Notes: generated by a model not told the origin, from the sequence alone. Counted from the first letter of the stretch, positions 38,140 to 46,724 are shown. The stretch is DNA of 64,000 nucleotides from Sphingobacterium sp. SYP-B4668 (GCF_027627455.1 NZ_CP115483.1:496001-560000); one strand, 5' to 3'. Numbers and translations: made by a program.

Positions 38140-38814
38140 TTAGGATTGACGCTCTAATACAACTTCGCCATCAAGCATTCGAATGACACGATGTGCAAAT
38201 TTGGCATCGTGGTCGCTATGTGTCACCATCACGATCGTCGTGCCAGCTTCATTGAGCTCTGTTAAGAGGTGCATCACCTCGTTACCATTGTTAGAATCCA
38301 AATTCCCCGTGGGCTCATCGGCTAATATAAGCTTGGGATTGTTGACTACTGCTCGTGCAACAGCTACACGCTGCTGTTGTCCTCCAGAAAGCTGCTGTGG
38401 AAAGTGATTTCGACGATGGGCAATCTGTACCTTTTCTAATACCTCTTCCACTCTTTTTTTTCTTTCAGCGGCAGGAACTTTAGTGTAAATCAAGGGAAGT
38501 TCAACATTTTCATAAACGGTGAGCTCATCAATCAGATTAAAGCTTTGAAAAACAAAACCTATCGTATGTTTCCGTAGTGCCGAGCGCTTGTTCTCATTGA
38601 ATTTAGCAACTTCTGTATCATTGAAAAGATAACTGCCCTCTTCAAAATCGTCGATGAGGCCCAACACGTTTAGTAGGGTGGATTTGCCGCAGCCTGATGG
38701 TCCCATGATGGCGACAAACTCCCCCTCTGTGACACGGAGATGTACGTTGTTGAGCGCCAGTGTTTCGATTTCATCTGTCCGGTAAAATTTTTGAAGTTGA
38801 TTTACTTTGATCAT
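38140..38814 (-). CDS. ABC transporter ATP-binding protein (LolD/MacB type)
   Basis: ATPase of about 224 aa: Walker A GPSGCGKST, Q-loop FVFQSFNL, signature LSGGQQQRV, Walker B LILADEPTGNLD, and switch His in VTHSDHD. The start is set at the ATG of MIKVNQLQ, where homology begins; the frame extends 27 codons upstream, but that stretch overlaps the adaptor gene's stop region and is unlike the family. It powers the adjacent FtsX-type permeases. Confidence 0.94.
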   Translation of the reverse strand: MIKVNQLQKFYRTDEIETLALNNVHLRVTEGEFVAIMGPSGCGKSTLLNVLGLIDDFEEGSYLFNDTEVAKFNENKRSALRKHTIGFVFQSFNLIDELTVYENVELPLIYTKVPAAERKKRVEEVLEKVQIAHRRNHFPQQLSGGQQQRVAVARAVVNNPKLILADEPTGNLDSNNGNEVMHLLTELNEAGTTIVMVTHSDHDAKFAHRVIRMLDGEVVLERQS

Positions 38815-38851
38815 AGTCTTAGATATTTCTTCTTTTTTTAAGTAGTGCTTC

Positions 38852-40105
38852 TTATTTCTGTATATTGAGCTCTTGGATTTTGTCATAACTTTCATAGCTA
38901 GACGTAATGACCTTGTCTCCCGGGTCTAATCCTTTAACGACCTCGTAGTAATCTGGATTTTGACGACCCAATTGTATATCCACTCGATAAGCAGAACTTC
39001 CATCTTCGGACAGTTTGAAAATCCAATTTCCGCCCGTTTGCTGGTAAAATCCACCTCTCGGTAGCAGAATCGCTTTGGTCTCATCACTCAGAGCTAATTT
39101 GATTTGTAACGTCTGCCCTCTGCGGATTCCTTGGGGAACCTCATTCATGAATTCCATATCTACCTGAAAACGACCATTGTTTACTTGCGAATAGACCTTC
39201 TTAACACGAAGGGTGTATTGTTTGTTATTCATCGTCAAGTTGCCCAATAAGTCATTATAGATTCGGGAGATATAATGTTCGTCTACATCTGCTCGCACTT
39301 TAAATCCGGTCAATACATCGATTTGACCAAGGCGCTCACCTACATTTTTGTTTTGTCCGATTTCGGCGTCAAATGAGGTCAACTGTCCATCCACAGGCGA
39401 CCGGACTACTAGATCGTCTACTTTCTTTCGCATAAGCTCCAGTGCCCGTTGTGTGCGTTCATACATCTGACGATCTTGCTTCACTTTTTGGGTTGTGGAT
39501 AGCGAGTCTTGCTGCAGTATCTTTTTGGTGAGTTCCATTCTTTCTTTCTGATAATGGAAGTCATTGACCGTCTTTTGATATTCTTGTTGGCCAATAGCCT
39601 TTTCGTCATAAAGTTTCTTATTCAGTCGATACAGTCGTTCAGCTTCTTTTAAGCCATTTTCGACATCTGCAAGTTGGTTTCTATTGTTGATAGACACCTG
39701 TTGAGCATTAGTTTGCGCAATTTGGGACTGCGTCAGCAAATTAAGGACCGACGTTTCTTGATTGACCAGACTGAGCTCTTGATCCGTGTTGGACAGACGC
39801 ATAATAGGGTCACCCTTTTTAAGGAATGCACCATCTTCTACATATTTTTCCTCTACTCGACCGCCTACAGATGCATCTAAGAATATACTATTGATGGGAA
39901 GCACAGAACCATTCAACGGAATGAATTCCTGGAAAGTATCTTCTTTTATCAGTTGTATGCTCAAACGTTCCGCCTTTACGTTGAGATTGCTTTTGCGTTG
40001 CATCATAGTAATGCTAAATCCAATCAAACTGATAAGAGTGATGACACCCACTATTGTCAGAATCTTCTTACTGGTCCAGGTTTTCTTTTTTAATGCTTTA
40101 TCCAT
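38852..40105 (-). CDS. HlyD-type periplasmic adaptor of the efflux system
   Basis: Membrane-fusion protein of ~417 aa: a single N-terminal TM helix (ILTIVGVITLISLIGFSITM), a split lipoyl/barrel-sandwich domain (GGRVEEKYVEDGAFLKKGDP and VRSPVDGQLTSF), a long alpha-helical hairpin, and a beta-barrel with C-terminal proximal domain. The start is placed at the ATG of MDKALKKK; the longer frame begins inside promoter DNA. It is the first gene of the minus-strand exporter operon, preceded by a -24-like element and a pair of palindromes. Confidence 0.92.
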   Translation of the reverse strand: MDKALKKKTWTSKKILTIVGVITLISLIGFSITMMQRKSNLNVKAERLSIQLIKEDTFQEFIPLNGSVLPINSIFLDASVGGRVEEKYVEDGAFLKKGDPIMRLSNTDQELSLVNQETSVLNLLTQSQIAQTNAQQVSINNRNQLADVENGLKEAERLYRLNKKLYDEKAIGQQEYQKTVNDFHYQKERMELTKKILQQDSLSTTQKVKQDRQMYERTQRALELMRKKVDDLVVRSPVDGQLTSFDAEIGQNKNVGERLGQIDVLTGFKVRADVDEHYISRIYNDLLGNLTMNNKQYTLRVKKVYSQVNNGRFQVDMEFMNEVPQGIRRGQTLQIKLALSDETKAILLPRGGFYQQTGGNWIFKLSEDGSSAYRVDIQLGRQNPDYYEVVKGLDPGDKVITSSYESYDKIQELNIQK

Positions 40106-40168
40106 GTTTGCTATCCTCGTTTCTGAATTCAGGATCAACTTTTTTACAAATTTCCTATATCTCCTTAA

Positions 40169-40183
40169 GTAAAGGATGTGCCA
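40169..40183 (-). promoter_or_regulatory. Candidate sigma-54 promoter for the exporter operon
   Basis: Minus strand reads TGGCAC-ATCCT-TTAC: a perfect -24 TGGCAC with the -12 block off consensus (TTAC for TTGC). The predicted start would be near 40157, ~50 nt before the adaptor ATG. It lies 54 bp from the nearest palindrome, matching the arrangement on the other side. Confidence 0.42.
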
Positions 40184-40237
40184 GCTTTGCAAGATATTGA
40201 TATTTAGTGTTTTGTATTGTTTTCTGTATTGCGGTAG

Positions 40238-40253
40238 TGTTCGCTATCGGTCA
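40238..40253. promoter_or_regulatory. 16-bp palindrome, site 1 of left pair
   Basis: TGTTCGCTATCGGTCA; imperfect palindrome preserving TGnnCGnTAnCGnnCA. Centre is 21 bp from site 2. Likely operator/upstream activating site for the NtrC-type regulator encoded at 42.6 kb (inference). Confidence 0.65.
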
Positions 40254-40258
40254 CTTTC

Positions 40259-40274
40259 TGTTCGACAGCGAACA
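40259..40274. promoter_or_regulatory. 16-bp palindrome, site 2 of left pair
   Basis: TGTTCGACAGCGAACA; perfect TGTTCG/CGAACA arms around a 4-bp centre, five bases after site 1. Confidence 0.7.
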
Positions 40275-40339
40275 GCCATTACAAATTGCGATAATAGATC
40301 ACCATGGAGTTTAGGTTATTTTTTTGCATACTTGTCACT

Positions 40340-40834
40340 ATGTTCAATTCCTTTATACTTGAGAAATTCGCGCAAGTCGATTTTGATTTGTACTATGAGC
40401 TTGTCCGTGATGAGCATGTTATGGCCATGATTACAGAACGAGTCATTCCGCTGGAAGAAGCGAAGTCAGATTTTGAAAAAATAATACAGAATACTGCTCT
40501 TCATCCTTCCTTTGGATACTTTAAAATTATAGCCAGAGAAGATGGACGATTTGTGGGGCTGGCTAAGTTGGAGATAGAAACACCGGAAAGTTGGAACGCA
40601 GAATTGGGCTATATGCTTTTGCCAACATACTGGGGTATGGGGATTGGAAGCACTGTGGCCAGACAACTCATTGAAATAGCTAAGCTACATGTGCAGTTGC
40701 ACAAGTTGACCGCAATTATTGATCCTAGCAATATTGCCTCCCGAAAAATCCTAATCAATAATGGGTTTGTATCACAGGGATTTAAGAGCTTTGATGGTCT
40801 TCCAGGGGAGGTTTTGACAATGGATATCTCGTGA
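40340..40834 (+). CDS. GNAT-family N-acetyltransferase (RimJ/RimL-like)
   Basis: Acetyl-CoA-dependent acetyltransferase of about 164 aa from the ATG at 40340 (another ATG lies 12 codons upstream, but its extra residues do not resemble the family). ITERVIPLEEAKSDFEKI, GLAKLEIETPESWNAELGYMLLPTYWGMGIGSTVARQL (AcCoA-binding A motif) and the late NIASRKILINNGFV are typical. The target is unknown. The gene is bracketed by the two palindrome pairs of the exporter system, so it may be part of that regulon or simply sit between its two divergent halves. Confidence 0.88.
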   Translation: MFNSFILEKFAQVDFDLYYELVRDEHVMAMITERVIPLEEAKSDFEKIIQNTALHPSFGYFKIIAREDGRFVGLAKLEIETPESWNAELGYMLLPTYWGMGIGSTVARQLIEIAKLHVQLHKLTAIIDPSNIASRKILINNGFVSQGFKSFDGLPGEVLTMDIS

Positions 40835-40840
40835 TACTAC

Positions 40841-40856
40841 TGTTCGCTAGTGGACA
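40841..40856. promoter_or_regulatory. 16-bp palindrome, site 3 of right pair
   Basis: TGTTCGCTAGTGGACA; left arm exact, right arm with two changes. Centre is 21 bp from site 4, the same spacing as the left pair. Confidence 0.65.
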
Positions 40857-40861
40857 AATAC

Positions 40862-40877
40862 TGTTCGCTAACGAACA
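40862..40877. promoter_or_regulatory. 16-bp palindrome, site 4 of right pair
   Basis: TGTTCGCTAACGAACA; perfect TGTTCG/CGAACA arms. The flanks extend the inverted repeat to 12 bp per arm (40856-40883), so it could also act as a weak terminator for the acetyltransferase gene, but the absence of a T-run and the three sister sites favour a protein-binding site. Confidence 0.7.
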
Positions 40878-40928
40878 GTATTTGAAATAATGTAGTTTTA
40901 AGTGTCTGTTATTTAGCTTGTTGCTGGT

Positions 40929-40944
40929 TTGGCATCAGCTATGT
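40929..40944 (+). promoter_or_regulatory. Candidate sigma-54 promoter for the TolC-like gene
   Basis: TTGGCAT-CAGCT-ATGT: good -24 (TTGGCAT) with a poor -12 (ATGT for TTGC). It lies 53 bp past site 4. The segment also forms an imperfect inverted repeat (GGCATCAGCT / AGCTGATACC, 40931-40960). Confidence 0.38.
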
Positions 40945-40982
40945 GTGTAAAGCTGATACCAACATGCACTTGACTCATAGAT

Positions 40983-42335
40983 ATGAAATACTTATGTTTC
41001 CACACACGCTTTAAATACATTTATTTTTTGACCATTGTCCTTTATTTGTCTGCTCAACCTGCCGCAGGACAAGATTTGATTCAACATAGACGAAGTCTTC
41101 GTTCCTGTGTTGACTTAGCGTTAGAGCGTAATTTGGTACTGCAAAATCAGTCTTTAATAGAAGAACGTGCTGCATTAGGCTATACCCGCGCCTGGCAGGG
41201 ACGATTGCCATCCTTGAATGCTAGCTTGGGACACGGTCTTAGTGAAGGTAAAAGTATAGACCCTTCTACTAACCAGTTTATAAGTAAAAGATTCACCTCG
41301 GGCAATCAAGAATTAAATACGTCTGTAGTATTGTTTGATGGTTTGGGAATGCTATACGACATTCGCCAACAGGCTAGCCACAGCGATGCAGCGCAAAAGG
41401 AGCGAGAAGGGGCTGCAATGGGTTTAAAACTGGATGTAATTCTAGCCTATATGCAGGTGTGGACCGCACAAGACATATTGACTCAAGCGACGACCAACAT
41501 GTTGACCACCGCTGAACAACTGAAAAGGTCAACAACCTTACATCAACAGGGGGCAATCGCGCCGGGCGACTATTTCGATATCAAAGGGCAGTATGCTGCC
41601 GAAGCCTCAAATATCAATACTTTAAAACGGATACTCTTCGAGAGTCGTATTGCACTAGCGAGTCTAATGAATATAGCTGAACATGATTTAGGTGATCTAG
41701 AACCAGTTAATCGCCTGTTGCCAGGATTTGGAGATGTGGCTATGCAGGCCGAGCAGTTGTATCAAGCCGCCCAAATCGCTTTACCTGATTACCAAGCTTT
41801 GGAATCGAGGATAAGGGCAGCCGAGTATGGAATCAAATATGCAAAATCAGCCTATTTTCCAAGATTGACGTTCAACGCGGGGTTGAATAGCCAGTATTCA
41901 GGTACGTCAACAGATTCATATATCAAGCAAGTGGATAATAATTTAGGGAAGTATCTCTCTTTTGGGCTAAGTATCCCTATTTTTAATGGGTTTAAGGTCC
42001 GTAATCAAGTGAAAGAGGCTAAGCTTAATTATAGAAATCAAGAGATTGAAAATGAACAAAAAAAATTAGAACTTTTAAAACAGACAACTAAAACTGTGTT
42101 CGATTACAAACAATCATTTGAAAACATCCGATTGTTAAACGAGCAGGTGCAAGATTATAAAGAGTCATTTCGAATAGCTCAGGTTAGGTTTGATCAAGGG
42201 GATATCAACTCGGTGACATACATTATCTCCAAGAACAAATATGAGGAGGCCCAATCAAAGTTAACCATTGCCGAGTATCAGCTGACCTTGCAACGATATA
42301 CGATGGATTACTACCAAGGGAAGTTGGGTTTTTAA
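40983..42335 (+). CDS. TolC-family outer-membrane efflux protein
   Basis: 450-aa exported protein (signal ends PAAGQ) with two OEP repeats: an N-terminal CVDLALERNLVLQNQ helix, long coiled helices, LFDGLGMLYDIRQQ, and the second repeat with LSIPIFNGFKVRNQVKEAKLN and GDINSVTYIISKNKYEEAQ. It would be the outer-membrane channel of the exporter encoded divergently ~0.9 kb away, and it sits directly upstream of the two-component genes that probably control both. Confidence 0.92.
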   Translation: MKYLCFHTRFKYIYFLTIVLYLSAQPAAGQDLIQHRRSLRSCVDLALERNLVLQNQSLIEERAALGYTRAWQGRLPSLNASLGHGLSEGKSIDPSTNQFISKRFTSGNQELNTSVVLFDGLGMLYDIRQQASHSDAAQKEREGAAMGLKLDVILAYMQVWTAQDILTQATTNMLTTAEQLKRSTTLHQQGAIAPGDYFDIKGQYAAEASNINTLKRILFESRIALASLMNIAEHDLGDLEPVNRLLPGFGDVAMQAEQLYQAAQIALPDYQALESRIRAAEYGIKYAKSAYFPRLTFNAGLNSQYSGTSTDSYIKQVDNNLGKYLSFGLSIPIFNGFKVRNQVKEAKLNYRNQEIENEQKKLELLKQTTKTVFDYKQSFENIRLLNEQVQDYKESFRIAQVRFDQGDINSVTYIISKNKYEEAQSKLTIAEYQLTLQRYTMDYYQGKLGF

Positions 42336-42640
42336 AACACCTTTTAGAGATTTAATGTTATTCCTTTAGTTCTTGAATTTTAATATTTACTTTGAGGTAT
42401 GAACTTGATGTAATCATCAGGCTATAAAAATTACGAAAAAGTATGGAGCATTCGGATAAATAAGCATAAAGTCAAGGAGTCTATACAAATGGATAGCAGC
42501 TTTCTTAATCAAAACAGAGAGATAAATAATTTTGGGGCATGGGAGTGAATGCTATTTATTAGAGCTCTCATTCAATAAGTGAACCGAAGGTGCCGTGAAC
42601 AAGTATATTACGGCGTCCATACATTCCATAAAAAAAATAA
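42336..42640 (+). other. Intergenic leader before the NtrC-type regulator
   Basis: 305 bp without a gene. It lacks the 16-bp palindrome. Bases 42548-42587 resemble 16513-16555 (shared AATGnTATTTA, CTCATnCAA, CCGA) and are followed at once by a hairpin GCCGT/ACGGC (42592-42614), as in the other copy. No clear promoter was identified. Confidence 0.45.
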
Positions 42641-43993
42641 ATGAAAAAATCAACGATATTGGTTGTAGATGACGATCAGGATTTACTTACAGCTGTCCGA
42701 CTTTTACTGAAACCAAAAGTCGGAGAGGTGATTGTCGAGAGCAATCCAGAAAATATCATGTCCATACTCTCCAAAAGGGAAGTGAATGCAGTGCTACTGG
42801 ATATGAATTTTAAAAGTGCAGTCAATACCGGTAATGAAGGTTTATTCTGGTTGTCGAAAATTCGGAGTAGCTATCCCGTATTACCCATCATTATGATTAC
42901 GGCCTACGGAGCTGTCGACCTTGCCGTCAAATCCTTGAAGAATGGCGCTTCTGATTTTATTGTCAAGCCGTGGCAGAATGAGACATTGTTGACGGGAGTC
43001 GGCGAAGTATTGTCTACACAAAAAAATAAATTCGAAAAGCAAAGTGCCAATAAACTTCAGATCTCGGATACCGAACTGTTGGGAGATTCAGAAGTAATGG
43101 AGGAGTTGCAATATAAAATTTCTAAAATAGCACCTACAGACGCCAATATCTTGATTTTAGGGGAAAACGGGACCGGAAAGGACGTTATAGCTCGAGAAAT
43201 ACACAAGCGATCGTTACGGGCAAAAAGTGATTATATCAAGGTAGACGTGGGCGCTCTTACAGATTCTCTGTTTGAAAGTGAGTTATTTGGATACAAAAAG
43301 GGAGCTTTTACAGACGCACGTGAAGATCGTAAGGGAAGAGTGGAGTTAGCACACAAGGGTACTCTATTCTTGGACGAAATAGGAAATATATCCCTACAGC
43401 AACAAGCTAAGTTACTAACCGTTTTACAAAATAGACAAGTGACGGCTCTTGGGAGCCACATACCCTTAGAGGTCGATATCAGATTGTTATGCGCGACGAA
43501 TGTGCCCATTCGAGAGCTCTCTGACGAGAATAGATTCCGAAAAGATTTGATTTATAGGATTAATACGGTGGAAATACAAGTGCCGCCTTTACGTTCAAGA
43601 GGGAAGGATATAGGGCTACTTGCAAATTATTTTTTGACGGTATACGCGCGGAAGTACGGGAAAGCTATGGCTGGGTTCTCAGATGAATCGACAGCCAAGT
43701 TAAACGCGTATCATTTTCCTGGAAATGTTAGGGAATTACAGTATAGCATAGAACGTGCGGTCATCATGTCCGATAGTGATGAGATTATTGGAAAAGACCT
43801 CATTTTTTCACCCATCGAGCGTTCTTCTCAACCTCAACCAGTAGAGACGGATTATCAACATTTGGAAACATTGGAGCGAATCACCATTGCCAAAGTTATC
43901 GAAAAACACAATGGCAATATCAGTCGAGCTGCTCGGGAGCTAGGACTAACGCGTTCGGCATTATATAGAAGGTTAGAGAAGTATAATTTGTGA
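42641..43993 (+). CDS. Sigma-54-dependent NtrC-family response regulator
   Basis: Three domains: receiver (1-120) with D10-D12 acidic pocket and phospho-acceptor D54; AAA+ sigma-54 activator domain with Walker A GENGTGKD (174-181), a GAFTDA loop (221-226) in place of GAFTGA, and Walker B TLFLDEIGN; and a C-terminal Fis-type HTH (GNISRAARELGLTRSALYRR). 450 aa is typical. The GAFTDA variant recurs in this phylum from memory. It overlaps the kinase gene start, forming a two-component pair beside the exporter genes, whose palindromes are its probable sites. Confidence 0.95.
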   Translation: MKKSTILVVDDDQDLLTAVRLLLKPKVGEVIVESNPENIMSILSKREVNAVLLDMNFKSAVNTGNEGLFWLSKIRSSYPVLPIIMITAYGAVDLAVKSLKNGASDFIVKPWQNETLLTGVGEVLSTQKNKFEKQSANKLQISDTELLGDSEVMEELQYKISKIAPTDANILILGENGTGKDVIAREIHKRSLRAKSDYIKVDVGALTDSLFESELFGYKKGAFTDAREDRKGRVELAHKGTLFLDEIGNISLQQQAKLLTVLQNRQVTALGSHIPLEVDIRLLCATNVPIRELSDENRFRKDLIYRINTVEIQVPPLRSRGKDIGLLANYFLTVYARKYGKAMAGFSDESTAKLNAYHFPGNVRELQYSIERAVIMSDSDEIIGKDLIFSPIERSSQPQPVETDYQHLETLERITIAKVIEKHNGNISRAARELGLTRSALYRRLEKYNL

Positions 43994-45312
43994 TGGAGCG
44001 GTTCAAATGGTCGGTATTTTGTAGTCATTTGCTTTTGGTGGCGCTAGGAGCACTAAGCTTTTACACGTTTGATAGAGCATACTATGGTACCACGATTTTA
44101 TTAGGAATGTTGATTGTAGCGCTGCTGATTATTGTCCTCAAACGTCAATTTTCCATCTACGATGTATTCATGGATTTTGTGGAATCAACTAGGCATCGAG
44201 ATTTTACGCGATTTTATGTCACAAGCAAGAGAGATAAGACCAAACGTAAAATACACGAAGCTTTCAACCAAATTAATGCAACATTCAAAGAAATCAGCGT
44301 CTCTAAAGAATTGCAGTATCAATACCTCAATCAGATCGTGAATATGTTGGATACAGCCATATTTACCTACTATCCGGATAAGGATAAAGTGATCTGGATG
44401 AATGAAGCATTCCGTATATTATTTGACATCCCATATGTCGGAAAGTTCTCCTCTCTCAAGAAGCGAAATAATGAGCTTTTCGAGACTATCAGCAGTCTGA
44501 ACATCGGTCAACAGCACATAGAGGCTGTCTCCTCGTCCAAGGGCAAGGTAAAGTTGTTGATGCAGTTGTCAGAGCTGCAGACACAAGAAGGACGATGTCA
44601 GATTGTGGTCTTTCAGAATGTCAATGAAGCTATTGATGAAACGGAGACTAGGGCATGGCAGAAGCTATTACGAGTGTTGACACATGAGATTATGAATTCG
44701 ATAGCTCCGATCTCATCTCTGGCCGAGACCATGAGTGTACAGTTGGAGCGGAAGCAATTGACCGAAGATTTGGAAGATATACGTGTAGGGGTGGATACGA
44801 TTAAAAATAGAAGCGAAGGATTGTTGAAGTTTGCAAAGAGTTATCGAACCATCAATAAAATTGATAAACCGCAATTGCAAGATATAGCGGTGTCCGAAAT
44901 GTTTGAAACCATTTATCAGCTTCTTGAACCAACTTTTATTCAGAAAAATATTGAGGTGGATTTGATTTTGAAACCGACTCGGATGCGTTTGCATGCAGAT
45001 GCCAACCTCATTGAACAGGTATTGATTAATCTTATCCTTAATGCTATGGAAGCAGTCAAGGACGCGCCAAGTCCTTATATCAGCATATCGGCGATAGAAA
45101 GGTCGGGACGGGTACAATTAAGTGTAACAGACAACGGTGTCGGAATGGATACCGAGTTGATGGAAAATATTTTTACGCCCTTTTTCACAACGCGTAAATC
45201 GGGAAGTGGGGTAGGTCTCACACTCAGTAAGCAAATCATGTTGATTCACCGTGGAAATATCTTGGTAGAATCTAAGCTAGGAAAGGGCAGTACCTTTTCT
45301 TTACAATTTTGA
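43993..45312 (+). CDS. Membrane sensor histidine kinase partner of the NtrC-type regulator
   Basis: Two N-terminal TM helices (~10-27, ~30-48) with a minimal periplasmic part, a PAS-like segment (~115-200, LDTAIFTYYPDKDKVIWMNE), a HisKA box with H231 (LTHEIMNSIAP) and a HATPase domain with N box NLILNAMEAV, DNGVGMD and GSGVGLTLSKQIM. The start is the ATG in TGATG overlapping the regulator stop; a GTG one codon earlier is possible. With almost no periplasmic domain it probably senses in or at the membrane, fitting a regulator of an exporter for membrane-active compounds. Confidence 0.93.
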   Translation: MERFKWSVFCSHLLLVALGALSFYTFDRAYYGTTILLGMLIVALLIIVLKRQFSIYDVFMDFVESTRHRDFTRFYVTSKRDKTKRKIHEAFNQINATFKEISVSKELQYQYLNQIVNMLDTAIFTYYPDKDKVIWMNEAFRILFDIPYVGKFSSLKKRNNELFETISSLNIGQQHIEAVSSSKGKVKLLMQLSELQTQEGRCQIVVFQNVNEAIDETETRAWQKLLRVLTHEIMNSIAPISSLAETMSVQLERKQLTEDLEDIRVGVDTIKNRSEGLLKFAKSYRTINKIDKPQLQDIAVSEMFETIYQLLEPTFIQKNIEVDLILKPTRMRLHADANLIEQVLINLILNAMEAVKDAPSPYISISAIERSGRVQLSVTDNGVGMDTELMENIFTPFFTTRKSGSGVGLTLSKQIMLIHRGNILVESKLGKGSTFSLQF

Positions 45313-45321
45313 CGAGGAGGA

Positions 45322-46455
45322 TTATTCTTCCACAAAAAATAGCTCAGATGCTATATGGTCGGCAATGAGCTTTCCTTTTGAAGTCAGGTAGTAATGCTGT
45401 TTTTTTAACTCGACTTCACCAGATGAAACGAACGGAGCAATGTTTTCCACAATCTTAGTAAAGACTTCGGTACCAAAATCGGTCTTTATCTTGTCGATAT
45501 CCATTCCCCAAATAGTCCGTAGAGAAGTCATAATGTATTCGTTTACTTTATTTTCTAAACTTAGGTACTCGGTCTCCAATAGGGGGGTCTTATCGAAGAT
45601 ACCCTTTATGTATTGGGCATTGTTAGCTATATTCCAACATCGAGTATCCCCAAAGAATGAATGCGCCGAGGGACCAATCCCCATATAGCTGTCTCCTTTC
45701 CAGTAGCTGGAATTGTGAACAGCGTAATGTCCTGCTTTGGCAAAATTTGAAATCTCATAATGATCGAAACCCACACCATTTAATTTCTCAATCAAGATTT
45801 CAAACTGGTTAGCGGATTGCGTTTCGTTCATAGCTGGAGATTTCCCATTTTTTATAAAATGATCCAATGCAGTTTGGGGCTCCACGGTCATGCTGTAAGC
45901 CGAAATATGAGGAATGTCATAGCTGCAAAGTTGGTCTATATTCTGCTTCCACTTGGTGTCTGTTAGAAGGGGATAGCCATATATCAAATCTGCCGTTATA
46001 TTTTCAAAACCGGCATCTTGAACTCGCTTGATAGAAGCATCCGCTTCCGCAGCATTGTGTGCACGGTTCATCCATTGTAGGTCCTCTTCAAAAAAGGATT
46101 GGATACCAATACTGAAACGATTAACGGAGGTATTACGTAGTCCCTTTATTTTTTTGATATCGAGATCGTCAGGATTTGCCTCTAAAGTTATTTCTGCATT
46201 CGTCGCTATTTCGTAATGTTGACCCACATGATCAATCAATCGCTGGATATCGTCTGCTTCTAAGATAGAGGGAGTTCCCCCGCCAAAATAGATAGAGGAT
46301 ATCTGGGTAGTACCCCAATCACGTTTTCGAAACGAAAGTTCCTGTTGTAGAGCTTCTAGCATCTCACTTTTATACTTCAAAGAAGTAGAAAAGTGAAAAT
46401 CACAGTAGTGACAAGCTTTTTTGCAAAATGGAATATGGAAATAGATACTGGGCAT
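45322..46455 (-). CDS. hemW: Radical SAM protein HemW (haem chaperone type)
   Basis: Radical SAM cluster cysteines C11, C15 and C18 (FCKKACHYC), GGGTPS after the first strand, SIGIQSF, and the HemW-specific HNSSYW motif, which separates it from true HemN coproporphyrinogen oxidases. 377 aa is typical. The family is linked to haem transfer to apoproteins. It is convergent with the histidine kinase with only 9 bp between stop codons and no visible terminator. Confidence 0.92.
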   Translation of the reverse strand: MPSIYFHIPFCKKACHYCDFHFSTSLKYKSEMLEALQQELSFRKRDWGTTQISSIYFGGGTPSILEADDIQRLIDHVGQHYEIATNAEITLEANPDDLDIKKIKGLRNTSVNRFSIGIQSFFEEDLQWMNRAHNAAEADASIKRVQDAGFENITADLIYGYPLLTDTKWKQNIDQLCSYDIPHISAYSMTVEPQTALDHFIKNGKSPAMNETQSANQFEILIEKLNGVGFDHYEISNFAKAGHYAVHNSSYWKGDSYMGIGPSAHSFFGDTRCWNIANNAQYIKGIFDKTPLLETEYLSLENKVNEYIMTSLRTIWGMDIDKIKTDFGTEVFTKIVENIAPFVSSGEVELKKQHYYLTSKGKLIADHIASELFFVEE

Positions 46456-46646
46456 TAGCTATACTTAATTTGCACAAACTAAGATAAATTTGCTTTTATA
46501 AGCAAATTATGCGAAGTAATTAATTCTTATTGAACAAGACAAGGTGCCTTATCATTGGTCTCGTCGTTCTCGGTTTTGTGCTGGAGCATAGGTACAGTTA
46601 ATAGCAACCTAAGTGGGAGTTAAGTCGAAGTTAACCTAAAGAAATT

Positions 46647-46696
46647 ACGAATTTTAACGGACTTCTACGGATAGTTACGGACTTTTACGGATTTGA
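46647..46696 (+). repeat. Five tandem 10-bp repeats, ACGGAnTTTT type
   Basis: Units ACGAATTTTA, ACGGACTTCT, ACGGATAGTT, ACGGACTTTT and ACGGATTTGA begin exactly every 10 bp, so each core faces the same side of the helix. The last unit overlaps the -33 element of the promoter that follows. Looks like a cooperative activator-binding array; the binding protein is unknown. Confidence 0.75.
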
Positions 46697-46724
46697 AGGG
46701 GTAAGGGATGGTCGATTAATTTTG
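46692..46724 (+). promoter_or_regulatory. Promoter TTTG-N21-TAATTTTG for the orphan gene
   Basis: -33 TTTG at 46692-46695 and exact TAnnTTTG at 46717-46724, leaving a ~40-nt leader before the ATG at 46771. Confidence 0.65.

Noticed and set aside
40856..40883. Simple terminator after the acetyltransferase gene
   Set aside because: A 12-bp stem exists, but the core is one of four related 16-bp palindromes with fixed spacing and there is no T-run, so a protein-binding site explains more; a dual role is not excluded.
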